Below, one piece after another: positions 56,487 to 64,000 of a DNA stretch of 64,000 bases. Numbering within the stretch: the first letter of the stretch is position 1; every line of letters starts with the position of its first letter. Location of the stretch: assembly GCA_964410625.1 (NCBI GenBank), contig CAYPHY010000009.1:62001-126000 (forward strand), read 5' to 3'. The stretch is from CAYPHY01 sp964410625. GTDB taxonomy: Bacteria; Chloroflexota; Anaerolineae; Promineifilales; Promineifilaceae. The translations under genes were made by a program, and so were the position numbers. Below the pieces are notes generated by a model. The model did no database searches, was not told the DNA's origin, and saw nothing but the letters and a program-made list of their open reading frames with translations.

Positions 56487-56551
56487 CGATTTTCACGGAT
56501 TATAAGTAGAAAATCCGTGTTTATCCGTTTGCTCCGTGTCATCCGTGTTTG
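56487..56551. repeat. 'ccgtg' word-repeat hairpin
   Basis: ACGATTTTCACGGATTATAA faces TCCGTGTTTATCCGTTTGCT and CCGTGTCATCCGTGTTTGC; the right arm is longer. It lies about 50 bp upstream of the RNase J promoter. Confidence 0.7.
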
Positions 56552-56598
56552 CACTATTTACTGCCGAAATCCGATTATATAGATTGCGTAAGATCAAT

Positions 56599-56627
56599 TT
56601 GTCAAAACACGTCTAGTAAAGTATAAT
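56599..56627 (+). promoter_or_regulatory. Sigma-70 type promoter of the RNase J gene
   Basis: TTGTCA, a 17-nt spacer and a perfect TATAAT. The predicted start near 56634 gives a 5' UTR of about 190 nt before ATG 56823, in which I saw no further structure. Confidence 0.8.
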
Positions 56628-56822
56628 ACGCTTGTTCTATATTCCGCCATATGTTTGATCCCCTTTCTACTCTACCCAAACGAAAGCAGTGTCAAACGTG
56701 ACTGGAAAACAATGTCCCAGTGGTTTCGTGCTGTCTGCCTGGGAGCCAAAAGCAAAGCACAGAAGTTTAAAATTGAGCGTCCACTATCTCCAACACTATC
56801 GGAGAGGGGATTGCTCGTGAGA

Positions 56823-58484
56823 ATGTATAGGAAAATGAAAAAGAGTTTAAGAATTATTCCCCTCGGCGGCCTGGGGGAAATCGGCAAGAACATGACCGTT
56901 CTTGAGTACGGCCGCGCCATGATTATTGTAGACTGCGGGGTGATGTTCCCCGAAAGTGATATGCTCGGTATTGACCTGGTGCTGCCCAACTTTGACTATG
57001 TGGTGCAGAATCAGGCTCGCTTGCAGGGCATCGTATTAACCCACGGCCACCTCGACCATATCGGTGGCCTACCTTATCTGTTGCCGGAGATTAAAGCCTC
57101 CATCTATGGCACGCCGCTGACCATTGGCATGGTCAAGCGCAAGCTGGAAGAGGCCAAAGTGCTGCAACAGGCCAATTTGCGCGTCGTCCAAGAGCGCGAC
57201 ACCATCCAGCTTGGCCCGTTTAAGATCAGCCTCTTTCCGGTGGCCCACTCTATCCCCGGCTCTGTCGGGCTGGTGATTAAGACGCCGGTTGGCAACGTCG
57301 TTCATACTGGCGATTACAAGCTGGATGAGACGCCCACTGGCGGCCGCACGACCGATCTGCCTCGGTTGCGAAACTTAACACGCAAAGGGACGTTGGCCTT
57401 GCTGGCCGACAGTACCAATGCCGACCGGCCGGGCAGTACGCCAACGGAAAAGCTGGTGGCTGAAGAACTCGACCGTCTGTTTGCCGAAGCGAAGGACGGC
57501 CGGATCATCATCGCTACCTTTGCTTCGTTGCTGGCTCGTTTACAGGAGATTATCTATCTGGCGAAGAAGCACGGCCGTAAGGTCGCCTTTGCCGGCCGCA
57601 GCCTGGAAGAGAATGTGACGTTGGCCCGTGATATGGGCTATCTGAAAATCCCGAAGGGCTTGCTGGTTGAGGTGGATGCTAAAATCCCGGATAAGCAACT
57701 GCTGATCCTGGCGACTGGTACGCAGGGCGAACCGCGCTCGGCGCTGAACCGCATGGCGAATGGCGAACATCGCCAGGTGCAGGTGAAGCGCGGCGACACC
57801 ATCATCATTTCCGGTGGCACGATCCCCGGCAATGAGGAAGAAGTCGGCCGGATGCTCAACAACCTGTTTGAGCGCGGCGCAAATGTCATCTATGGCAAGC
57901 TGGCGAATGTCCATGTCTCCGGGCATGGCAGCCGCGATGAGATGGTGACGATGATTGAGGCGGTACGGCCGAAGTTCTTCATCCCTGTCCACGGCGAAAC
58001 GCGCCACCTGCATCTCCATGCGCGGTTGGCGGAAAAGACGGGTGTTCCGGTAGAGAACGCCTTTATCTTGAAGAATGGTTTTGCCTGGGCGACGGATGGG
58101 GAGAAGGCTTGGTTGGAGGAGCCGGTAGCTGCCGAGGATGTGCTGGTAGACGGCAACCTCATCGGTCAAATCAGCGACCTCGTCATGCAAGACCGCCAGC
58201 GACTGTCGCAGGAAGGCTTCATCGTCGCCGTGATCCGCGTTAATGGCAAGAACCGTCTGGCCGGAGAGCCGGAGATCATCAGCCGGGGCTTTGTCCCGCT
58301 GGACGGCTCCAGCGACCTGTTAGAAGCGGCGCGGAAGGAGATTAAGCGGCAATTCAAGCAGAATGGGAATGGCAACGGTAAGGGTAAAGACCCTCATGCC
58401 ACGATCAGCGAGACGCTGCAAAACTTCTTCTACCGCGAGACGCAATCGCGGCCGGTGGTTTTGCCGAGTATTATTCGGGTGTAA
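56823..58484 (+). CDS. rnj: Ribonuclease J
   Basis: Metallo-beta-lactamase/beta-CASP ribonuclease of 553 aa, an mRNA-decay and rRNA-processing enzyme with 5'-exo and endo activity. Metal ligands are in LTHGHLDHIGGLPY (HxHxDH), VVHTGDYKLDETP and the later VHGETRHLHLH. Beta-CASP motifs include LADSTNADRPGSTPTE and ISGGTIPGNEEEVGR. The C-terminal oligomerisation domain ends with basic/Asn-Gly-rich QFKQNGNGNGKGKDP. The start is ATG 56823 or ATG 56835, which has AGGA just upstream; the frame back to 56655 overlaps the promoter region and is rejected. A terminator follows the stop. Confidence 0.95.
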   Translation: MYRKMKKSLRIIPLGGLGEIGKNMTVLEYGRAMIIVDCGVMFPESDMLGIDLVLPNFDYVVQNQARLQGIVLTHGHLDHIGGLPYLLPEIKASIYGTPLTIGMVKRKLEEAKVLQQANLRVVQERDTIQLGPFKISLFPVAHSIPGSVGLVIKTPVGNVVHTGDYKLDETPTGGRTTDLPRLRNLTRKGTLALLADSTNADRPGSTPTEKLVAEELDRLFAEAKDGRIIIATFASLLARLQEIIYLAKKHGRKVAFAGRSLEENVTLARDMGYLKIPKGLLVEVDAKIPDKQLLILATGTQGEPRSALNRMANGEHRQVQVKRGDTIIISGGTIPGNEEEVGRMLNNLFERGANVIYGKLANVHVSGHGSRDEMVTMIEAVRPKFFIPVHGETRHLHLHARLAEKTGVPVENAFILKNGFAWATDGEKAWLEEPVAAEDVLVDGNLIGQISDLVMQDRQRLSQEGFIVAVIRVNGKNRLAGEPEIISRGFVPLDGSSDLLEAARKEIKRQFKQNGNGNGKGKDPHATISETLQNFFYRETQSRPVVLPSIIRV

Positions 58485-58496
58485 TAATCGATTTTT

Positions 58497-58527
58497 AAAA
58501 CGCCATTGCATAGCAGCAGTGGCGTTT
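58497..58527 (+). terminator. Intrinsic terminator after the RNase J gene
   Basis: Stem AAAACGCCATTGC / GCAGTGGCGTTTT (one G-U pair) with a 5-6 nt loop, beginning 12 bp past the stop codon and ending in TTTTC. Confidence 0.8.
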
Positions 58528-58638
58528 TCAATTATAGACCCGGCTCGAAGAAGCTAAGGTCTTTCTAATACGAGTGTTTTTACACCGCAATTGAATCAGG
58601 AAGTAATCAACGGCCGTACATGCTGTTTCGGCCGGATT

Positions 58639-58825
58639 TCACGCCAGGTCATAATTCATTTGCAAATTCAACCAAAACTGTGGCGTTGTGCCAAATGCTT
58701 CTGCCAGTAGCCAGGCTGTCTCCGGTGTAATGCCGCGTTTGCCACGCACGATCTCATTCACTCGCTGGGTTGGAATTTGTAAATGCTCGGCCTTCGAGCC
58801 AACGGCCGTCTCAAAGCTCCAGTTA
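58639..58825 (-). pseudogene. HigA-type antitoxin, C-terminal fragment
   Basis: The minus-strand frame reads SKAEHLQIPTQRVNEIVRGK, then RGITPETAWLLAEAFGTTPQ, then FWLNLQMNYDLA and a stop. This is the second half of the HigA/VapI XRE-type antitoxin HTH. The N-terminal part with the first HTH helix is missing, and no HigB toxin is found next to it. It is a decayed fragment. Confidence 0.65.
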
Positions 58826-58917
58826 ACTTTCGGTTTAACATCGTTTCAAACTTGCCTTAACCCTGGTGTTTGATTCGGCTTGTGGGGCATGTTACGATCT
58901 TTCCAGAGGATCTAACG

Positions 58918-59394
58918 ATGTCTTATACGATTGATACAACTCTAAGCCCTTTATATATTCTGCATTTCTATGACCATCTGTCCCTCGAAGAGACCAAGCG
59001 GTTTTTTGCCGAGGTTGACACACTCCTGACCCGTAGTGGGAAGTTCGGAGTGGTTATGAGCTATAATTCAGAAGAAGAGCATGACCACGACGAGGAGTTC
59101 GATGAGGATTTCGATTTGAAAGAAGAGGATGACGACGAGCACGACCGTAAACATGGACACGAGCCGGGCGTTGCCAGATTCCAAAAGGCGTGGCTTGTTG
59201 CCAACCGGGATCGCTTCGCACAAGACTGTGTGGGTATTGCCATGGTCAACTCCGACAGTAAGTTCGTCTCCTTCTATGCGCCGCTGGCCAATAAGATTAT
59301 GAGTCGCATGTATCGCTGTCCTGGCGCGATGTTCGGCGATGAGAACAAGGCTTTGGCGTGGGTACAAGCCAGGATGCCACAACTGGCTGATTGA
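58918..59394 (+). CDS. SpoIIAA/STAS-like small protein with an acidic-histidine insertion
   Basis: Protein of 158 aa. N- and C-terminal parts (YTIDTTLSPLYILHFYDHLS and ARFQKAWLVANRDRFAQDCV, VSFYAPLANKIM, ALAWVQARMP) look like a SpoIIAA-like alpha/beta fold. In the middle (about residues 50-82) is an insertion almost wholly of Glu, Asp and His, such as EEEHDHDEEFDEDFDLKEED followed by DDEHDRKHGHE. Such stretches bind divalent metals or act as entropic spacers. ATG 58918 has AGAGGA 7 nt upstream. It stands alone and ends before a strong terminator. Function unknown. Confidence 0.65.
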   Translation: MSYTIDTTLSPLYILHFYDHLSLEETKRFFAEVDTLLTRSGKFGVVMSYNSEEEHDHDEEFDEDFDLKEEDDDEHDRKHGHEPGVARFQKAWLVANRDRFAQDCVGIAMVNSDSKFVSFYAPLANKIMSRMYRCPGAMFGDENKALAWVQARMPQLAD

Positions 59395-59507
59395 TCCGGC
59401 GACAGGACGAGCTTCACGGCTTACGCTTCTTCCTTCTGGTTTGTGGGTGTGGGATCATAGTGATGGAAACGGCCGAACCCCCACGCCAACATGCTCATCC
59501 TATAAAG

Positions 59508-59540
59508 AAAAAAGCTCTCGAGTGACTCGAGAGCTTTTTT
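59508..59540. terminator. Bidirectional terminator
   Basis: Perfect 15-bp stem AAAAAAGCTCTCGAG / CTCGAGAGCTTTTTT with a 3-nt loop, between the acidic-His gene and the helicase operon (convergent). The remaining bases up to 59751 hold nothing recognisable. Confidence 0.9.
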
Positions 59541-59751
59541 ACATTATATTCGATACGGGAGCGACGGGATTTGCTCACTCACGTGGCCCATGACTGTAGT
59601 GACAAGACCAGCCCCAAATGTTTTGATGACCCTGTATCCTAGAGTTATTCATTTTGACTTTCGCGGAATCATCCATATATCAAGTAGTGTAAACGAGACC
59701 GTTCAATTAAAGACGTAACCTTGTGCTAACTCTGTATTTATTGGCAAAGGT

Positions 59752-61410
59752 TCAGGAATGCCATATAGCTGAATCCTTGTGCCCAATAATAATCAAATGA
59801 TGTCTGGCACGAGAACAAGCAACATACATCAACTCAGCAACTGCATGCTGTAGCGTTGGTTCCACCTCTGTCAAGATAATGATCGGACTTTCAAGCCCCT
59901 TGAAGCTGTGGATCGTAGTATAATAAACTTCATTCATCCCTATATCCCAATTAGTTGTCAGCTGAAAACGGCCGTATCGGCGCTCCTGATTAAGACAAGA
60001 CTTGCTCTCAGAGAATGGGGTTAAGATGACAATATCCTCTGCCAGCACCTCTTCCTCAACAATCAACTTATGTAGCATGCGCCGTAATAGAGTGTGCATT
60101 TCCGCTTGATTTTCGTATGCTAAAGTAACAACATCTCGTCCTGGCGGGCCTAGTGCTTTGGGTGGATGTTGACCAGCATAAAACGTTTTGATCCGCTCAT
60201 TTATTTTCTGGGTGTTACGGCAATTTTCATAGAGTGGATACTGATGTTGGATAAGATTTTTAACCGCCTGCAAACCGCCGTAAATATTTTGGTTATCGTC
60301 GTAAAAAATGTAGAGAGTGCTGGTATCAGGATTAGGCAGAAGGAGTTGCAACGGTAGCCACCAATTTTCCAGAAAATCCTGTGCTTCATCTACAACAATG
60401 GCGTCAAAGGGTGGGCCAAGGTGATCAACGGCCGTTATCAACTGTTCCGGCAGGCGAATAGAGAGGTAATCGTTTATATTTTCTCCAGGTAGCGGCCCAA
60501 AGGTTTGACCAGATTGGCGCACCAAGTCGGCAGCCAGTTTGTGGAAATGCACAATGTCTAGCGTTGACGGCCGTTCCCTCAGATAATCCTCACGCAGAAA
60601 AGCCGCCAGATTTTTGTTAAAGCACGTCAGTAAAACGCGCAACCCCTCATCAGCCAATTGTTTAGCTTTGTAAGCAGCAAGCATCGTTTTGCCAGAGCCT
60701 GCACAACCGGCAATGGCCGCGCGGGGAACGCTAGCAATAAAATCCATTAGGCGACATTGTTGCTCCGTTAGTCGCACAAATTCCGCTTCTTCCGCCTGCA
60801 TATCTATCCCCAGCATAGAGCGAAGATGATGTACAGGTGCCAGCAAGTTTTGTAGATAGAGGACGCCATGCGTCCCTAATTCACTGTAATGGCTATTCCC
60901 CCTGATATAGGTAAAATGAGCGGAAACCCATTCTGATATAGCTAATGTATCTCGCTTATCCAGAATCAAGCGGCGAGGCGCTTGCAGCGTAAGTGGATAG
61001 TTGGGAGTAACAACATCAGGGAAAGCGACGGCATGGGAGAGACAAATGTGGCGATTTGCCCAATAGCTATCTGTCTTTAGCAGGTTGAGCAATTCATATT
61101 TGAACGCTTTAGCCTGTTCAAACGGATCTTTACGCATGATATGACCGCTTTGCAACCAGACACCGTTTTGTCCATCGTAATCAATATAGCCACCTTTGAC
61201 CTCCAACACCAGAATACCTGAGCGAGGATGGACAATGACAAAATCAGCTTCGCCATCACGCGCGCCATAAATTTCGTTACGTGACTGCCAGGCGACCGAA
61301 TGAAACACCAGATAGTCGTCTGGTAATTGGCGGGCAAACAGTCGGTATAATGCCTTTTCAGCTTCACTACGCACATCAGGTGCTATAATGGTAGGAAACA
61401 TCTTTGCCAT
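59752..61410 (-). CDS. NERD-domain superfamily 1 helicase
   Basis: Protein of 552 aa. Residues 1-130 form a NERD nuclease-related domain with the acidic motif GEADFVIVHPRSGILVLEVK (Asp...Glu-x-Lys). The SF1 (UvrD/Rep) helicase part has Walker A GCAGSGKT (about 229-236), Walker B FDAIVVDEAQDF, motif V-like TIHSFKGLESPIII and motif VI YVACSRARHHLI. Such fusions are frequent in defence islands and may degrade or process foreign DNA. The ATG at 61410 comes 3 nt after the stop of the upstream helicase gene, with GGAG 6 nt before it, so the two are tightly coupled. Confidence 0.87.
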   Translation of the reverse strand: MAKMFPTIIAPDVRSEAEKALYRLFARQLPDDYLVFHSVAWQSRNEIYGARDGEADFVIVHPRSGILVLEVKGGYIDYDGQNGVWLQSGHIMRKDPFEQAKAFKYELLNLLKTDSYWANRHICLSHAVAFPDVVTPNYPLTLQAPRRLILDKRDTLAISEWVSAHFTYIRGNSHYSELGTHGVLYLQNLLAPVHHLRSMLGIDMQAEEAEFVRLTEQQCRLMDFIASVPRAAIAGCAGSGKTMLAAYKAKQLADEGLRVLLTCFNKNLAAFLREDYLRERPSTLDIVHFHKLAADLVRQSGQTFGPLPGENINDYLSIRLPEQLITAVDHLGPPFDAIVVDEAQDFLENWWLPLQLLLPNPDTSTLYIFYDDNQNIYGGLQAVKNLIQHQYPLYENCRNTQKINERIKTFYAGQHPPKALGPPGRDVVTLAYENQAEMHTLLRRMLHKLIVEEEVLAEDIVILTPFSESKSCLNQERRYGRFQLTTNWDIGMNEVYYTTIHSFKGLESPIIILTEVEPTLQHAVAELMYVACSRARHHLIIIGHKDSAIWHS

Positions 61411-61413
61411 TTT

Positions 61414-63999
61414 TTACTCCAAAGCCTGCCTCAAGAAATCAACTGCCAATCCACGCGCCAGCTTTTTGTGCAAGGGCTGGTTATAAAAATTCCAAAGACA
61501 TTGATGGCAAGCCGTTTCCGGGCCGCATTGGCAGCTATTGACATGCTTATAGGCAGTGTGGAAGACAGCGGGCAAGGCTTCGTTTATACGGCGAACATGC
61601 CCTGCTCCACCAGGCACATCATCGTATAGTACCAGTGCCGGTGGCATACCCGATTGGTAATAATATATGGTACCATTCAGATCATCTCGGCGAATGCTTA
61701 AAGCGCGGCTGGCTCCCTCTAGTAAAGCGTATAGTAAGGTGGACCAGATGTCTTTTTCGTCTGGATTAGGCCGCAAATAATATTGCATAGGTAGTAAGCC
61801 GGTTAGTCGAATTTCTAACACATCAGTAATGAAGGAATGACCTAAGCGTCGTTGCATGAGAGTGTCGGCAGGACAATCTCGGCCATTACGCGGATTCTTG
61901 TGCTTGAGTGTCTGGCGCGACCGCCTGCTGCGCCTCCGACTGCCTGGGGTAGATGACTGCATCGCTGAATCAGGAATAGGGTGACCATAGCCACAAAGGG
62001 GGCAGATATGAAAACCCCAACCATCCGGCCCGTGGTTGACCAGTACTAATTCCCCAAAGCGGGAGTAGCGCGTGGCGACATTGATATTAGCTCGAATAAG
62101 CGCCGGCTGGGGACGTGGCTGCTCCTGATGTTCGCTTTCAGGCGCGTTGGTAGCCACCGTCTGATCATAATCATGAAAGTAAACTCGTGACGTGAAACTG
62201 CGTAGAGGACGTGACTCCGTGGTTTCCTTGACATCCGCAGCGGCCAAGAAGCCATACTCTGGTTTGATCATAATGCCGCTTGTCCGGGGGGCATTAGGCG
62301 GCAGGTTGCGTCCACAGTGGCATTGAGCAACTGGTTGATCTCCGATTTGCATATTAAAACGGCTACACTCCGGACAAATGGCAAAGGCAATCGGTTCCCA
62401 GCTCCGCTCTGGCAAGCGGTAAAGACCACCGCCAGTCCAAACCCGCTTGGCAGCAACCAGACTCGAACCGGGAGCAAATTCGGAAATCGCCACGCGCAGG
62501 TCACGCTGTAACTCGACCCGCCGAGCGGCATCATCAGCCACATAATCGGTGATAAACTCGACCACATCTACCGGAAAACCGTATTTGGGCAACACATTGT
62601 GTTGACCGAAAAAGTTAATCAGGTCACGTTGGTAGATGGTGCTTTTGATTTTTTGCAGTGCCCCGGCCCGCTCAAATTTGCGCTCTTCCACGGCCGCTTT
62701 TATCTGTCCTTCATAATAGCTAAAACGGTCTAACACCTTTTGCGCCGCCAGATCAAAGGTTTTTTCTAATTCGTTTAGCCAGCGCCAATCGGCCACCCCT
62801 AGCTCACCCTGCAACTCTACTGGCACAACGCGTTGTAATGCCTGGCGCACTTCTTCTGGTCGCTGTGCCAAATATTGGTGGAACAGTTCAGTTCCTGGCG
62901 CCAAGCTGCCTTCAGGTTCAAAGAAGGGGCCAACGCGCATTTCTCGCCGTTCCTGAAAGCGGCCGTGTACCTGCACACACCAGCGCAAAAAAGCGGCGAT
63001 CAAAACCGAGTGCATGTGGCGTTGCACAATTTTAGGATTGCGAATGGCTACTGATGGCGTCGGTATTTTGCCGGACACAATTGCTTTGGGATTTTCATAA
63101 TGGGCCAGATCGTGTGAGCGACGTTGGGCAAAGGTGAGGGCGAAAGCGGCCGCATCGGTACGCCGGCCGGCCCGACCGGCACGCTGTACATAATTAGCGG
63201 TGGCAGGCGGTACGTTGCGCATCATGACTGCCTGCAGGTCGCCTACGTCTACGCCTAGTTCAAAGGTGGTGGAACAAGATAGGACATTTACCTCACCGGA
63301 AACGAAATTGTTCTGCACTCTTCTCGCTTCCTGCGCTGTCCATTGGGCGGTATGTTCTTCTACGGCGATGGCCGCCGGGTTTAATGTTTCATATAAATAG
63401 CGATAATGATTATCGGCCTGGCTCATTGCTGTCAAGGTCACCGGCTGCAACTCCCCCTGGCAACCATAAGTGGTACAAACATTGAACAAGCTGACGTAGC
63501 TGACATTCTGACATTGATTGCATTGCCAGAGGGGAGTATCCGCTTGCGATGGCACCCATTCCCAAAAGGCATAATCCAACAAATAGCCAATGCCCCGTTG
63601 TTTGGGCAGATTTTCTGGTAGAAAGTAACCGTTGCGTCGCCAGATGCTGTCGGTTGACTCAAAGCCCATTGGCCATAGCGCCTTTAACGATTCTTCTGCC
63701 CGGTGTCGACGTTCTGTTAGTGATAGCTCAGGAGCTTTTTTATTAAGAATTTTATCGAGAATGTTTAGACGTCCATTTGACCCTTTCTCTGGCAGCCAGC
63801 GCAAAATGTAGCGGGGCAGTTTTTCACCGCTATGAGGCTGACCAGCCAGGTAATGCTGGACATTGCGCGGCGCGAAAACTTCATCTTTAGGATCTACTTG
63901 TGGCGGAAAGCGGAAAACCATGCCTCGCCGGATCGTGTCGAGGACAAGACGCAACAGGTCTTCAGCTTCTTGTGTTGTCAGACTCCAGGGCGGCTCCAA
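61414..63999 (-). CDS. SF2 helicase with C-terminal DUF1998 (partial, 5' end outside the window)
   Basis: At least 861 aa; the N-terminus, including Walker A and B, lies beyond the right edge. Visible in fragment numbering are a Cys-rich finger (CNQCQ at 160, CTTYGC at 175), helicase motif V (VNVLSCSTTFELGVDVGDL, about 238-255) and motif VI (YVQRAGRAGRR, 270-280). A second finger is CPECSRF...CHCGR and a third is CPLCGYGH. The C-terminal DUF1998 zinc motif is CQCGPETACHQCLWNFYN. This is the COG1205/YprA-MrfA-like or DrmA/B-like layout found in DNA repair and phage defence. It is upstream partner of the NERD helicase gene. CGGCCG is sparser here than in core genes. Confidence 0.85.
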   Translation of the reverse strand: MEPPWSLTTQEAEDLLRLVLDTIRRGMVFRFPPQVDPKDEVFAPRNVQHYLAGQPHSGEKLPRYILRWLPEKGSNGRLNILDKILNKKAPELSLTERRHRAEESLKALWPMGFESTDSIWRRNGYFLPENLPKQRGIGYLLDYAFWEWVPSQADTPLWQCNQCQNVSYVSLFNVCTTYGCQGELQPVTLTAMSQADNHYRYLYETLNPAAIAVEEHTAQWTAQEARRVQNNFVSGEVNVLSCSTTFELGVDVGDLQAVMMRNVPPATANYVQRAGRAGRRTDAAAFALTFAQRRSHDLAHYENPKAIVSGKIPTPSVAIRNPKIVQRHMHSVLIAAFLRWCVQVHGRFQERREMRVGPFFEPEGSLAPGTELFHQYLAQRPEEVRQALQRVVPVELQGELGVADWRWLNELEKTFDLAAQKVLDRFSYYEGQIKAAVEERKFERAGALQKIKSTIYQRDLINFFGQHNVLPKYGFPVDVVEFITDYVADDAARRVELQRDLRVAISEFAPGSSLVAAKRVWTGGGLYRLPERSWEPIAFAICPECSRFNMQIGDQPVAQCHCGRNLPPNAPRTSGIMIKPEYGFLAAADVKETTESRPLRSFTSRVYFHDYDQTVATNAPESEHQEQPRPQPALIRANINVATRYSRFGELVLVNHGPDGWGFHICPLCGYGHPIPDSAMQSSTPGSRRRSRRSRQTLKHKNPRNGRDCPADTLMQRRLGHSFITDVLEIRLTGLLPMQYYLRPNPDEKDIWSTLLYALLEGASRALSIRRDDLNGTIYYYQSGMPPALVLYDDVPGGAGHVRRINEALPAVFHTAYKHVNSCQCGPETACHQCLWNFYNQPLHKKLARGLAVDFLRQALE

Positions 64000-64000
64000 C

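Noticed and set aside
56655..56822. N-terminal extension of RNase J from the longer frame
   Set aside because: It would start 21 nt after the predicted transcription start, lacks similarity to RNase J, and the family begins at the MKKSLRIIPLGG region.

Overview
The window reads as one chromosomal contig of a GC-moderate (roughly mid-50s %), gene-dense bacterium, most likely a Chloroflexota of the Anaerolineae/Ardenticatenia type. This rests on gene content (X25-type pullulanase, lysine 2,3-aminomutase, LacI-led sugar cluster, TRAM-PIN membrane protein, RNase J), dense intergenic hairpin repeats, and a roughly tenfold excess of the palindrome CGGCCG (26 hand-counted in the first 5.8 kb against about 2.5 expected). 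No rRNA, tRNA, CRISPR array or transposase was recognised. A 100-N assembly gap at 53748-53847 looks like an artefact.

Layout. 0.1-5.5 kb holds housekeeping genes on the minus strand: a GTP cyclohydrolase II/RibD-reductase fusion, RlmB-type methyltransferase, CysRS and a PIN-TRAM membrane protein. 6.0-7.7 kb is a sensor kinase with a stand-alone receiver. 7.9-12.0 kb (minus) holds a split FluG-like pair (amidohydrolase plus glutamine-synthetase-like ligase), a GNAT acetyltransferase and an alpha/beta hydrolase. 12.4-14.8 kb has lysine 2,3-aminomutase and an IclR regulator. 15.3-22 kb is accessory: a membrane NTPase-TPR protein with different base composition, an orphan phage-type terminase cassette, and several gene fragments. 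22.0-24.95 kb is leuS with what looks like a complete leucine attenuator (promoter, Leu-rich leader ORF, two terminators). 25.8-30.2 kb is a giant secreted pullulanase.

31-56 kb is mainly a carbohydrate region. A LacI regulator sits beside a perfect 40-bp palindrome that covers two divergent promoters. It is followed by a sugar ABC importer (binding protein and two permeases, no ATPase), a Tat-exported GH13 lipoprotein, a medium-chain dehydrogenase, a GH106/GH2-like enzyme, a GH16-like protein, an AllA-like enzyme, an SDR, a ferritin-like protein, an unclassified glycosidase-like protein, a lyxose-isomerase-like cupin and a nucleoside hydrolase. The likely logic is extracellular polysaccharide cleavage, oligosaccharide import and intracellular sugar processing. 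Interspersed are a PIN/Phd toxin-antitoxin pair, a membrane protein plus minimal diadenylate cyclase pair, and an aminoglycoside 6-adenylyltransferase. 56.6-64 kb has RNase J, an acidic/His-rich small protein, and a two-gene helicase operon (NERD-SF1 plus SF2-DUF1998) running off the right edge, which is a defence candidate.

The most unusual feature is the repeat landscape. Most intergenic gaps hold long hairpins whose arms are built from 7-11 bp 'words' repeated in tandem. At least eight word families are present. They nest inside one another, carry ribosome-binding sites and stop codons, truncate a gene, and occur in frame inside leuS and the terminase gene.
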